From: Hyphomonadaceae bacterium
GTDB lineage: Bacteria > Pseudomonadota > Alphaproteobacteria > Caulobacterales > Aquidulcibacteraceae
Length of the DNA stretch: 64,000 nucleotides
Reading direction: 5' to 3'
Assembly: GCA_016791385.1 (NCBI GenBank)
Contig: JAEUMR010000040.1
Location: 1 to 64,000 of the forward strand
A program made the position numbers and the translations under genes. Within the stretch, counting starts at the first letter, position 1. Each line of letters opens with the position of its first letter. This document shows, piece by piece, positions 35,229 to 43,812 of the stretch. The notes beneath the pieces are model-generated. The model ran no database searches. It had not been told where the DNA came from and saw only the letters and a program-made list of their open reading frames with translations.

Positions 35229-35303
35229 GAGGCGGCTTAGCCGCCCCGGCCTTTCCATTCAACGCTCTCCTCAGGCCGGCCGGGGCTGTGCTATGGTTCA
35301 TTT

Positions 35304-35627
35304 ATGACCGTAATCCTGTGGGCCTTCACCTTGTTCCATCTGGTGGTGGGATTGGCGTGCGTGGGCGCGGGGGTGCGGCTCTTGACGCCGGAAGAACGCG
35401 CGCACTGGCGCTCGCAGGCGGCGCTGCTGGTGGCCGAGTTCTTGTGCTGGATTTATCCGGTGGCGGCGTTTGTGTCGGTGAAGTCGGCCTGGTCGGCGAG
35501 TGATGTGGGCCACCCGTTCGCGCTGCCGATGATGTTCGCGCCGATCCTGTGGCTCATCATCATGGGCGCGGTGTTCGCCATCGTGGATTTCGCCGAGGAT
35601 GGGGTGCTCGGCAACGCACGCGAATAG
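35304..35627 (+). CDS. Small membrane protein (3 TM), unknown function
   Basis: A 107-aa protein with hydrophobic helices at about 3-24, 40-60 and 74-96 and a short acidic C-terminus (DFAEDGVLGNARE). No family is recognised. It starts 75 bases from the divergent xthA ATG and is followed by a strong hairpin at 35651-35690. Confidence 0.72.
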   Translation: MTVILWAFTLFHLVVGLACVGAGVRLLTPEERAHWRSQAALLVAEFLCWIYPVAAFVSVKSAWSASDVGHPFALPMMFAPILWLIIMGAVFAIVDFAEDGVLGNARE

Positions 35628-35650
35628 GGCGCAGCATTTCCCTTCCCAGA

Positions 35651-35690
35651 CGTGCTTGCTGCGCCGGGATTGTGATCCGGCGCAAGCACG
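35651..35690. terminator. Strong hairpin after membrane-protein gene
   Basis: CGTGCTT (35651-35657) pairs with AAGCACG (35684-35690), and GCGCCGG (35661-35667) with CCGGCGC (35677-35683), giving a long interrupted stem with a small TTGTGA-type loop. It lies 24 bases after the preceding stop. There is no U-tract, so it may attenuate, stabilise the 3' end or be a REP-like palindrome rather than a classical terminator. Confidence 0.45.
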
Positions 35691-35719
35691 GGCTAAACAG
35701 TCCCCCTAAGGTGGGGTGG

Positions 35720-36697
35720 ATGGACGCGAGCCAAACAGAAGGCGCGCCGCAAGAGCGCCGCTTCAAGCTGCCCCGCTGGGTGTCGATCGTGCTGGCGGTC
35801 GCGTTCTTCGCGGGCGCGATCTGGATCATCCGCAATGAATTGCGGCAGAACAGCCCCGAGCAGATTCTCGGCGCCTTTCAGTACATCGCAACCAGTGACG
35901 TGGTCGCCGCCATTGCTCTCGTGTTCGTTTCCTATGCCTGCCTGATCGGCTGCGAGCGCATCGCGCTTTCGATCATGGGCTGTAGCGATCTTCCACTGCG
36001 GCGGATGTGGCGGCCGACCTTCACCGCCTATGCGCTCGGCAACGCGATCGGCTTCTCCTACGCCACAGTGCCCGCTGCGCGGGCGCGGCTTTACAAGGAT
36101 TATTTGAGCGGCGGCCAGATCGCGGCGCTTTCGGCGATCACAGGCGCTACTGTGATGTTGGCCGGTTCCGCGGTGGCGGGCGCGGGCTTGCTGATTGCTG
36201 CTGAGGAGATCGCAACACGCACGGTCGGCACGCCGTTGTTATGGCGCTTGCTCGGTTGCGTGTTGGTGGCGCCGGCAATCGCCTGGATCATCACTGCGCT
36301 GAACGCGCAGGGCGGCAAGATGCTGTTCGGCATGCAAGTGCCGAAGCGGCGCATCGCGTTTGCGCAAGTGGCGATGGGCATGGCCGACTGGATAGCCGCT
36401 TCGGCGGTGCTCTACATCCTGCTGCCCGGGCATGGCGATTGGAGCTTCCCCGCCTTCATGACGGTGTTCCTAGCGGCTGGGGTGCTGGGTTCGGTTTCGG
36501 GGACGCCTGCCGGCATCGGCGTGTTCGAAGCCTCGATCCTCGCCTTCTCGCCCGACACCCAACACGCGCCGACGATGGCGGCGGCGCTGATCGCCTACCG
36601 CTTGATCTGGACCATGGCGCCATTGGTCGGCGCGGCGGTGCTGCTCATCTACGACGTGATCCGCCCAGCCCTGCTGCGCGGCGCTAGAAGCCCTTGA
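35720..36697 (+). CDS. Lysylphosphatidylglycerol synthetase-like TM protein (UPF0104)
   Basis: A 325-aa protein with about eight hydrophobic helices. It corresponds to the flippase-like membrane half of MprF, without the aminoacyl-transfer domain. GNAIGFSYATVPAARARLY and SGTPAGIGVFEASIL match the UPF0104/YbhN family. The ATG at 35720 is preceded by GGTGGGGTGG. It probably handles a membrane lipid, but the substrate is unknown. It converges with the nitroreductase gene, overlapping by 14 bases. Confidence 0.88.
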   Translation: MDASQTEGAPQERRFKLPRWVSIVLAVAFFAGAIWIIRNELRQNSPEQILGAFQYIATSDVVAAIALVFVSYACLIGCERIALSIMGCSDLPLRRMWRPTFTAYALGNAIGFSYATVPAARARLYKDYLSGGQIAALSAITGATVMLAGSAVAGAGLLIAAEEIATRTVGTPLLWRLLGCVLVAPAIAWIITALNAQGGKMLFGMQVPKRRIAFAQVAMGMADWIAASAVLYILLPGHGDWSFPAFMTVFLAAGVLGSVSGTPAGIGVFEASILAFSPDTQHAPTMAAALIAYRLIWTMAPLVGAAVLLIYDVIRPALLRGARSP

Positions 36698-37343
36698 ACA
36701 CCGCGATTTCGTCAACGCTGGCGCGATCGCTGCGCAACGTGTTCACGGGCTTGTTCGGGTCGGCAAAGCCCAGCGCCATCCCCGCATAGACCATCTCGTT
36801 GTCGGGCAGGCCGAAATGGGCGTGCAGCGGTTTGCGCAAGCGGCCCCACGCTTCCTGCATACAACTGGAAACGCCGCGCTCGATCGCGGCGAGCGCGACG
36901 CTCTGCATGAACATGCCGAGGTGCGCCCACTGGCCGTGACCGAGGTTCTTGTCGATGACGAAGAAGAGGCCGACTGGGGCGCCGAAGAACTGAAAGTTCT
37001 GCGCCAGGTGCGCGAAGCGGGCCGGCTTGTTGTCGCGGCCAATGCCGAGCAGCGAATACATGTCCTCGCCGACCTTGAAGCGGCGCGAGCGGTAGGGCTC
37101 CCACAAATTGGCCGGGTAGACGGGCCTGTCGTCGTCCTCGCCTGGCATGTTCGCCTGCGCCATGGCGATCACGGCGTCGCGCTCCTTACCGGCGACGGCG
37201 ATCACCTTCCACGGCTGCAGATTGCCGCCCGAAGGCGCGAAGCGGGCGACGTCGATGATCTCGCGCACCAATTGCTCGGGCAGCGGATCAGGCAAGAAAG
37301 CGCGCACCGAAATCCGCTTCTTCAGCGCTTCATCGACATTCAT
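36684..37343 (-). CDS. Nitroreductase family protein
   Basis: A 219-aa FMN-dependent oxidoreductase. N-terminal KKRISVRAFLPDPLPEQ carries the FMN phosphate-binding Arg residues, and RFAPSGGNLQPWKVIAV is the classic nitroreductase block. FFVIDKNLGHGQWAHLGMF and the C-terminal GMALGFADPNKPVN complete the fold. The physiological substrate is unknown. It is coupled to the upstream Sel1 gene by an ATGA overlap. Confidence 0.93.
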   Translation of the reverse strand: MNVDEALKKRISVRAFLPDPLPEQLVREIIDVARFAPSGGNLQPWKVIAVAGKERDAVIAMAQANMPGEDDDRPVYPANLWEPYRSRRFKVGEDMYSLLGIGRDNKPARFAHLAQNFQFFGAPVGLFFVIDKNLGHGQWAHLGMFMQSVALAAIERGVSSCMQEAWGRLRKPLHAHFGLPDNEMVYAGMALGFADPNKPVNTLRSDRASVDEIAVFKGF

Positions 37344-37966
37344 GCTTTTCCCCGCGCCTTGCGTTCGATTTCTTTAGCGTAGGCGCGTCCCGCCTTTTGC
37401 GCTGCTGCTATTTCACGCGCGGTCATTTCCCTTGCGAGAGCTTCCGCCCGCTCACGTGCGCCGTGATCGCCGCTGAGACTGACGCAGGCATAGAGCCAGG
37501 CCAATGCCTCGATCGGTTCTTTGCGCATCAACAAATCAGCCAGGAACGGCATCGCCGGCGCGTAGCCGAGTTCAGCGGCGCGCGTGAGCCAGCGGCGCGC
37601 GTCCTCCGGTTCGCTCATGGTGGCGAGCTGCACCATCGCTTCGCCGTCGCTGGCGCCGGCGGCGGCGCGGAATTGCGCGCGCGCGGCGTCATTATCCTTG
37701 GCGATGCCCACGCCTGAACGCAGGGCGATGCCGTAGGCGGTCTGCGCGGGCGGATACCCGCTCTCGGCCGCGCGTGAGAGATTGCGTACGGCGGCGGCCT
37801 TGTCGGCCTCGCCGCCGAGGCCGCGCCAATAGAGCACGCCGAGGCGATAGCGCACGAGCGCGCTCTCCTCGTCCATCAGCGCTTCTTCAAGCAGGCGGCG
37901 CGCGCGTTTCCACTGCCGCTGATCGAAAGCGGCGAGCGCGCGGTCGACCGAGGAGCCGCCGAACAT
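37340..37966 (-). CDS. Sel1-repeat protein
   Basis: A 208-aa alpha-helical repeat protein. Sel1-type units such as VRYRLGVLYWRGLGG, AQTAYGIALRSGVGI and WLTRAAELGYAPAMPFLADLL are spaced by about 36 residues. No signal peptide is present. Such proteins are adaptors in protein complexes. It starts 1 base after erpA and overlaps the nitroreductase start, so erpA-sel1-nitroreductase form one operon. Confidence 0.85.
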   Translation of the reverse strand: MFGGSSVDRALAAFDQRQWKRARRLLEEALMDEESALVRYRLGVLYWRGLGGEADKAAAVRNLSRAAESGYPPAQTAYGIALRSGVGIAKDNDAARAQFRAAAGASDGEAMVQLATMSEPEDARRWLTRAAELGYAPAMPFLADLLMRKEPIEALAWLYACVSLSGDHGARERAEALAREMTAREIAAAQKAGRAYAKEIERKARGKA

Positions 37967-37967
37967 C

Positions 37968-38294
37968 TCAGATCGAGAAGCTGACGCCGCAGCCGCAGCT
38001 GGAACGCGCGTTCGGGTTCTTCACCTTGAACGAGGCGCCGATGAGTTCGTCCACCCAATCGACTTCCGCGCCGAGCAGGAACGGCAACGACACCGGATCG
38101 ATGAACAGGCGCGCCCCGTCGCGCTCGACGATCAGGTCATCGGCATTCGGCGCGGGCGCGACATTGATGTCGTACTGAAAGCCCGAGCAGCCGCCGCCAT
38201 CGACGGCCACGCGCAGACCTGCGCCCGCCGGTTCGGCGGCGGTGACCGCCTTGATCCGCTCGGCGGCGGCGGGGGAAAGAGAAACATCAGCCAT
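37968..38294 (-). CDS. erpA: Iron-sulfur cluster insertion protein ErpA
   Basis: A 108-aa A-type Fe-S carrier. The three conserved cysteines lie in GGCSGFQYDI and SSCGCGVSF. It delivers Fe-S clusters to apo-enzymes. Length and motifs are standard. It is divergent from dgt across 85 bases. Confidence 0.94.
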   Translation of the reverse strand: MADVSLSPAAAERIKAVTAAEPAGAGLRVAVDGGGCSGFQYDINVAPAPNADDLIVERDGARLFIDPVSLPFLLGAEVDWVDELIGASFKVKNPNARSSCGCGVSFSI

Positions 38295-38379
38295 GCGTTA
38301 ACGGTAAGTCATGGGCGCTTTCGCAAGCGTTGCTCCCCCATATATGGTCGAACTCTGAGCTTGAGGAGAAGGCGGTTCC

Positions 38380-39621
38380 GTGGCCGACGGGCAGAAAACA
38401 TCAGGCGCGGCCAAAAAGGCCAAGGCGTCCACGCCCTCGACGGTCTACGCCCGCCCGGCGAAAGCCCCATACGCGACCGATTTCAACTGCTCGCACGGCC
38501 GGCTCTACCCCGAGCCCGACAGCCGCTTCCGCACCCCGTTCGAGCGCGACCGCGACCGTATCGTCCATTCGAGCGCGTTCCGGCGCCTCAAGGGCAAGAC
38601 GCAGGTGTTCGTCGCCCATGAGGGCGACCACTACCGCACGCGCCTGACCCATTCGCTCGAAGTGGCGCAGATCGCGCGCAGCGTCGCCCGCATGATGGGG
38701 CTCGACGACGATCTGGCCGAAACACTCGGCATCGCCCACGACCTTGGCCATCCTCCCTTCGGGCACACCGGCGAAGACGTGCTCGACACCTGCATGGAAG
38801 GCTATGGCGGCTTCGACCACAACGCGCAGACGCTGCGCGTGCTGACCAAGCTCGAACGCAAGTACCCGAGCTTCGACGGGCTCAATCTCACCTGGGAAAC
38901 GCTCGAAGGCGTGGTCAAGCACAACGGGCCGCTGGTGCGCTATGGCGCGGCGCTGACCGACTTGCCGGTGGCGATCCAGGAATATGTCGCCCAGCACGAT
39001 CTTGATCTCGAGACGTGGCCCGGGCTTGAAGCGCAGGTCGCGGCTCATGCCGACGACATCGCCTACAACAATCACGATATCGACGACGGCCTGCGCGCCG
39101 GGCTCTTCACGCTCGCTGAGCTGCGCGAAGAAGTGCCGATGGTGGCGCGCGTGCTGGGCGAAGTGGAGAAGGACTATCCGGGCCTTGATCAGTTCCGGCT
39201 GGTGGCCGAAACCGTGCGCCGCCTGATCGGCGTGTGGATCGACGATCTGGTCTGGGAATCAGGCAATCGCATCGCGGCCGAAAAACCCAGAAGCGTTGAA
39301 GACGTGCGCGCAGCAGGTAAGCCGCTGGTCGGTTTCTCTGATGTGATGAACGAACATCAAGCGGTGCTGCGCCGCTTCCTGATGGCGCGCATGTACCGGC
39401 ACTGGAAGGTCAACCGCTCCCGCAGCCACGCCAAGCGCATCTTGCGCGAGCTGTTCAATCTGCTGCTGGCGGAGCCCGAATTGATGCCGCCCAATTGGCA
39501 GCAGGGCGGCGATGGCCCCAAGGGCCAGCGCACCGCGCGCCGGGTGTGCGACTATATCGCCGGCATGACCGACGATTTCGCCATCGACGAACACAAGCGC
39601 CTGTTCACGCTGGAGCGCTAA
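38380..39621 (+). CDS. dgt: dGTP triphosphohydrolase-like protein
   Basis: A 413-aa HD-domain enzyme that removes triphosphate from deoxynucleotides. Metal residues are in RLTHSLEVAQIAR (His) and IAHDLGHPPFGH (His-Asp), with DDIAYNNHDIDDG supplying the later Asp. An extra Lys/Ala-rich N-terminus precedes the domain. It starts with GTG at 38380, with GAGGAG upstream. The divergent erpA-dgt arrangement is common in alphaproteobacteria; argS, often next, is absent here. Confidence 0.94.
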   Translation: MADGQKTSGAAKKAKASTPSTVYARPAKAPYATDFNCSHGRLYPEPDSRFRTPFERDRDRIVHSSAFRRLKGKTQVFVAHEGDHYRTRLTHSLEVAQIARSVARMMGLDDDLAETLGIAHDLGHPPFGHTGEDVLDTCMEGYGGFDHNAQTLRVLTKLERKYPSFDGLNLTWETLEGVVKHNGPLVRYGAALTDLPVAIQEYVAQHDLDLETWPGLEAQVAAHADDIAYNNHDIDDGLRAGLFTLAELREEVPMVARVLGEVEKDYPGLDQFRLVAETVRRLIGVWIDDLVWESGNRIAAEKPRSVEDVRAAGKPLVGFSDVMNEHQAVLRRFLMARMYRHWKVNRSRSHAKRILRELFNLLLAEPELMPPNWQQGGDGPKGQRTARRVCDYIAGMTDDFAIDEHKRLFTLER

Positions 39622-39713
39622 CGCCTCCGTTACGGATGCGGAATTATGGAGTCGAGCGCCGCCACGGCGCGCCGCTTTAAACGAACGCGCGGCGCGCGCG
39701 TGGTAAACAGCAG

Positions 39714-40340
39714 ATGAATCGCGATTCCGTGGAGCTGGCCTTGAGCGCGCGTTATGACCGCATGCACGCCTATGATGACAACGCCCGCGGCGCGGGCGTC
39801 ATCTATATCCTGATGGTGGTGATCGCCGTCTGCTTTGGCGGCTTCCTGTGGCAGCTCTATAGCGGTCCGGACGCGCCGCACATTCCAGCGCCGGCGGGGC
39901 CCTACAAGGTGCAGCCGCCGCCGGAAGCAGCGAATGCGCCGGACGCCACCGAGCAGACTCTGGCGGAAGCGCAGGTGGTCGAAAGCGAAGGCGTGGCGCC
40001 TGCGGTTGAAGAAGCGCCGCTGGCCGCCGACGCCCCGGCAACGGATGCCGGCCCGCCGCAAGTCGCCGCCGCGCCGATGATCGCGGGTAACGGGCCCTTC
40101 GTTGCGCAATTGGCTGCGTTGCAGTCAGAGGCGGCGGTGCAGCAGGCCTGGCGCAGGCTTTCCTCGCGCGCGCCGGAATTGTTTGCGTCCGCTCACCTCG
40201 ATGTCGAGCGCGCCGACCTCGGCCAGCGCGGCATCTATTACCGGGTTCGCGCCGGCTACTTCACCGATCGCAGCAACGCCGCCCGCTTCTGCGAGCGCAT
40301 TCGGCAGATGGGACAGGACTGCATCGTCACGACGCGCTAA
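39714..40340 (+). CDS. SPOR-domain inner-membrane protein
   Basis: A 208-aa protein: a short cytoplasmic N-terminus, one membrane helix (about 29-47), a long Pro/Ala/Glu-rich periplasmic linker and a C-terminal SPOR domain (about 130-208). Its two halves are FVAQLAALQSEAAVQQAW and YYRVRAGYFTDRSNAARFCE. SPOR domains bind denuded septal peptidoglycan, so a role at the division site is likely. It precedes nagZ by 51 bases. Confidence 0.87.
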   Translation: MNRDSVELALSARYDRMHAYDDNARGAGVIYILMVVIAVCFGGFLWQLYSGPDAPHIPAPAGPYKVQPPPEAANAPDATEQTLAEAQVVESEGVAPAVEEAPLAADAPATDAGPPQVAAAPMIAGNGPFVAQLAALQSEAAVQQAWRRLSSRAPELFASAHLDVERADLGQRGIYYRVRAGYFTDRSNAARFCERIRQMGQDCIVTTR

Positions 40341-40391
40341 CACGCCGCACAGGCGTGTCGTCAAACCTTCGCAGAGCCGGGCTTTAGAAGC

Positions 40392-41447
40392 ATGTCAGCA
40401 CCAGAGAAACCCCGGTCCCCCATGCTTTCTTGCGCGCTCGGCGTGCGCCAGCCGAAGCTGGATGCTCAGACGCGCGCGTTCTTCCGCGATGCGCGGCCGT
40501 GGGGCTTTATTCTGTTCCGGGAAGCCTGTGTCTCCCGCGTGCAGGTGCAGGCGCTGTGCGAGGAGCTGCGCGAAGCGGCGGGTCACGATGCGATCGTTTG
40601 GATTGATCAGGAAGGCGGCCGCGTTGCACGCCTGAAGCCGCCGGAATGGCCGGTGTGGCCAGCCTGCGCGGCTTATGGCGAACTCTTCGCCGAAGCGGAG
40701 GCGCTCGGGTATGAGGCGGCTTACCTCGGGCACCGTCTGATTGCGCATGAACTCAAGCGCATGGGCGTCGATGGCGATTACGCGCCCGTGCTGGATGTGC
40801 CCGTGACGGGCAGCGACAAGATTGTCGGCGATCGCGCCTTCTCACCCGACCCGAAGGTCGCGTCAGTGTTGGCGCGCGCCGCGCTTGAAGGGCTGCACGA
40901 TGGCGGCGTGGCGGGCTGCATCAAGCACATGCCCGGTCATGGCCGCGCGACCGCGGACAGCCACCTCGCGCTGCCGCGTGTGAGCGCCTCTGAACTCGAT
41001 CTCACAGACGACGTGTTTCCGTTCGCTGCAATGGCGGACGCGGAAGCGGCGATGACAGCGCACATCATCTACGAAGCCTGGGACAAGGATCGCCCGGCGA
41101 CCTGCTCGGCGCACGTGATCAAGACGATCTTGCGCGGCCGCATCGGCTTTGCCGGCCTGTTGATGAGCGACGATCTCGACATGAAGGCGCTGCAATATGC
41201 GCTGAACGGCGGGCTGAAAGAGCGCGCCGAGGCGGCGTTAGAAGCGGGCTGCGATGTGGTGTTGCAATGCTCCGGGGTGCTGGAGGACATGCAGGCGGTC
41301 GCCAGCGGCTGCCGGCCGCTCGCCGGGCTGGCTCTGGTGCGCGCCCGCGCCGTGGAGAACTTCGCCAAACGCCCTGCGCGCGAATTCGACCCGGAGGCGG
41401 GCTGGGCGCGGTTCAAACAGTTGATGGCGGGGCGCCTGAGCGCCTAA
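40392..41447 (+). CDS. nagZ: Beta-N-acetylhexosaminidase NagZ
   Basis: A 351-aa glycoside hydrolase family 3 enzyme that removes N-acetylglucosamine from anhydro-muropeptides in peptidoglycan recycling. The catalytic loop KHMPGHGRATADSH holds the Asp-His pair, the nucleophile Asp is in MSDDLDM, and IDQEGGRVARL is a family block. Cytoplasmic, normal length. Confidence 0.96.
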   Translation: MSAPEKPRSPMLSCALGVRQPKLDAQTRAFFRDARPWGFILFREACVSRVQVQALCEELREAAGHDAIVWIDQEGGRVARLKPPEWPVWPACAAYGELFAEAEALGYEAAYLGHRLIAHELKRMGVDGDYAPVLDVPVTGSDKIVGDRAFSPDPKVASVLARAALEGLHDGGVAGCIKHMPGHGRATADSHLALPRVSASELDLTDDVFPFAAMADAEAAMTAHIIYEAWDKDRPATCSAHVIKTILRGRIGFAGLLMSDDLDMKALQYALNGGLKERAEAALEAGCDVVLQCSGVLEDMQAVASGCRPLAGLALVRARAVENFAKRPAREFDPEAGWARFKQLMAGRLSA

Positions 41448-41457
41448 GTGCGTTAGC

Positions 41458-42285
41458 GTGAACGATACCGACGACACCGAGCCCGATCTTTTCGCCGCCA
41501 ATGAGGCGGACGAGGGCGAAGCGCTTTGCGTGGCGCTCGACGCGTTCGAGGGGCCGCTGCACCTGCTGCTCGAATTGGCGCGGGCCAAGAAGGTCGATCT
41601 GGCCAAGATCTCGATCGGCGAGATCGCCGACCAGTATCTCGCCTTCATCGCCCAAGCGCAGACGCAGAACATGGAGCTTGCCGGCGATTACCTGGTGATG
41701 GCGGCGTGGCTGGCGTTGCTGAAGTCGCGCCTGCTGATCCCGAAGGCGGAGCTGGCGCCGGAAGAGCCCGATCCGTCGCAGCTCGAAGCGGCGTTGCGGC
41801 AGAAGCTGATGAATCTGGCGCAGGCGCGCGCAGCGGCGAAGAAGCTCGAAGCGCTGCCGCAATTGGGGCGCGACGTGTTCCTGTTCGGGCAGCCGCAGCA
41901 GACGGTGCTGACGACAACGACGACATGGCGGGCGGAACTGTACGATCTGCTCAACGCCTATTGCGCAGAGCGCGCCAAGAGCGTGCGCAAGCGCGCGTAC
42001 CGCACCTTCGTACGGCGCGCCTATCCGCTTGAGACTGCACGTAAGACGCTCGAGCGGGCGCTGGCGCGGCTTGAAGAATGGCGCGCCATCGACGCGTTGA
42101 CGCCGGCGACGGAAACAGGTCCCGATGCGCCGCCGCCGGAAAGCTATCTGGCCTCTACCTTCGGCGCGGCGCTGGAGCTGGCGCGGGAGCGCAAGGTCGA
42201 GCTGAAGCAGGCCGAGGCGTTCGCCCCGCTGTTCGTGCGGGCCAAGCCGGTCCAGAATGAGCCGCTTGCGAGCGAGCATGAGTGA
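41458..42285 (+). CDS. scpA: Segregation and condensation protein ScpA
   Basis: A 275-aa kleisin that links the SMC heads. The family N-terminal block FEGPLHLLLELARAKKVDL is clear, as is GDYLVMAAWLALLKSRLL, and a C-terminal winged-helix-like region follows. It starts with GTG 10 bases after nagZ and overlaps scpB by 8 bases. Confidence 0.95.
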   Translation: MNDTDDTEPDLFAANEADEGEALCVALDAFEGPLHLLLELARAKKVDLAKISIGEIADQYLAFIAQAQTQNMELAGDYLVMAAWLALLKSRLLIPKAELAPEEPDPSQLEAALRQKLMNLAQARAAAKKLEALPQLGRDVFLFGQPQQTVLTTTTTWRAELYDLLNAYCAERAKSVRKRAYRTFVRRAYPLETARKTLERALARLEEWRAIDALTPATETGPDAPPPESYLASTFGAALELARERKVELKQAEAFAPLFVRAKPVQNEPLASEHE

Positions 42286-43012
42286 GAACGAGCCTCCGCT
42301 GACCGATACGTTGCGCCGGATCGAGGACGCCTTCACCGAAGGCGGCGAGCGCGTGCGCGCTGAACCGTCGGAGGATGCGCTCCGCGCGGCAGAGGCGCTT
42401 CTGTTCGCCGGCGGCGAGCCGGTCACGGCCAAGGCGCTGGCCGAGAAGCTGGGCCCGGCTGTGGACGTCGCCGCGGTGCTGATGAAGCTGAAGGCGGACT
42501 ACGCCAGCCGGGGGGTAAACCTAGTCGAGGCGGGCGGGGCCTGGCGGTTCCAGTCCGCGCCTGACCTGGGCGGGCTCTTCGCGGAGAGCCGCGAGGCGCC
42601 CAAGCGGCTGCCCAAGGCGGCGCTGGAGACCCTGGCCGTCATCGCCTACCACCAGCCGGTAACCCGGGCGGAGATCGAGGAAATTCGGGGCGTCAGCCTA
42701 TCGAGGGGCTCTATGGAGCTTTTGCTCGAAATCGGCTGGATCCGCCCCCGGGGCCGGCGCCGGACCCCGGGCCGGCCGCTCACCTTCGGCACAACCGACG
42801 CATTCCTCAGTCACTTTGGCCTCAGCTCGCTTGACGCCCTTCCCGGCAAGGACGATTTGAAGGCCCTGGGATTGCTCGATCCGCGCGCAGCGGCCCAACT
42901 CGACGTGCCACGTCCCAGCGAGGACATGGCCCCGGACGAGGAGGCGCTGGGCCCAGGAGAAGACACGGCAGAGTTTTTTACGGACCACCTGGACGACAGT
43001 CACAGCGAATAA
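42278..43012 (+). CDS. scpB: Segregation and condensation protein ScpB
   Basis: A 244-aa double winged-helix partner of ScpA in the SMC complex. AAEALLFAGGEPVTAKALA opens the domain, and LETLAVIAYHQPVTRAEIE followed by IRGVSL is the strongest signature. GRPLTFGTTDAFLSHFGL closes the second winged helix, followed by an acidic tail. ATG 42278 lies within the scpA 3' end. Confidence 0.95.
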   Translation: MSENEPPLTDTLRRIEDAFTEGGERVRAEPSEDALRAAEALLFAGGEPVTAKALAEKLGPAVDVAAVLMKLKADYASRGVNLVEAGGAWRFQSAPDLGGLFAESREAPKRLPKAALETLAVIAYHQPVTRAEIEEIRGVSLSRGSMELLLEIGWIRPRGRRRTPGRPLTFGTTDAFLSHFGLSSLDALPGKDDLKALGLLDPRAAAQLDVPRPSEDMAPDEEALGPGEDTAEFFTDHLDDSHSE

Positions 43013-43143
43013 GAGCCGCCAGTCGCAAATGACCGGTAATGGCCCCTGTGATACGATTTGGCGGCGTCGAACGGCCGCTGCACTCAAGCGACGATCTAGA
43101 GTCGCGCCGCTGCAGAGCGGCCAAGGACGTTTAGGAGTAACAG

Positions 43144-43374
43144 ATGCATCCGACTTGGACATTGATCATCGTGGTCGTACTCGCCGCGCTGCTCTTCATG
43201 CGTCCGGGCAAGCTATCCGGCCTGATGGAAGATCTGGGCAAGGGCATCCGCGGATTCCGGAAGGGCATGTCTGACGACCAGGCCACGCCGCCGCCGTCGC
43301 AAGAGGCGCCGCGCCAGCTGTCCGATCAGAACGGCCAGACCACCAACGCGAACCAGGACCGGGTTCAAAACTGA
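43144..43374 (+). CDS. tatA: Twin-arginine translocase subunit TatA
   Basis: A 76-aa protein with one N-terminal membrane helix, a hinge, and the amphipathic helix LSGLMEDLGKGIRGFRKG, then a polar tail. The usual FGPKKLP hinge reads MRPGKLS. It forms the pore-lining component of the Tat system, exporting folded proteins. AGGAG lies before the ATG. It leads the tatABC operon. Confidence 0.93.
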   Translation: MHPTWTLIIVVVLAALLFMRPGKLSGLMEDLGKGIRGFRKGMSDDQATPPPSQEAPRQLSDQNGQTTNANQDRVQN

Positions 43375-43395
43375 ACGCCGGATTGAGCGCCGCTG

Positions 43396-43812
43396 ATGCT
43401 GCCTAGTCTCGGCTTTTCCGAAATGGTGCTGCTCGGCATCATCGCCCTCGTGGTGGTGGGACCGAAGGATTTGCCGTTGCTGCTGCGCAAGCTGGGCAAA
43501 TGGACGGCGAAGCTGCGCGGCATGGCGCAGGAATTCCGCACCGGTTTCGATGAGCTCGCGCGCCAAGCCGAACTCGACGAGCTGAAGCGCGAGGTGGAGG
43601 CGCTGCGCCGCACCACCAGCATGGGCTCTTTCGGCTCGGAACTGCAGAAGCCGCTCGGCACGATTGAAAGCTATGCCGGCGTTCAATCGCCGCCGAAGCC
43701 TGATCCCGCGCCCGTTGAGCCGCCAGCGCTTGACGCGCCGTTGGACGAAGCGGTGAGTGCGGCGCGAGAAGACGGCGCCGCTCAAGTTGCGTCGGCGCGG
43801 AGCGCGCCGTGA
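43396..43812 (+). CDS. tatB: Twin-arginine translocase subunit TatB
   Basis: A 138-aa protein: one membrane helix with MVLLGIIALVVVGPKDLP, then an amphipathic, coiled-coil-prone helix and a Pro/Ala-rich tail. GPKDLP is the TatB hinge. With TatC it makes the signal-peptide receptor. The GTG of tatC overlaps its stop. Confidence 0.95.
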   Translation: MLPSLGFSEMVLLGIIALVVVGPKDLPLLLRKLGKWTAKLRGMAQEFRTGFDELARQAELDELKREVEALRRTTSMGSFGSELQKPLGTIESYAGVQSPPKPDPAPVEPPALDAPLDEAVSAAREDGAAQVASARSAP

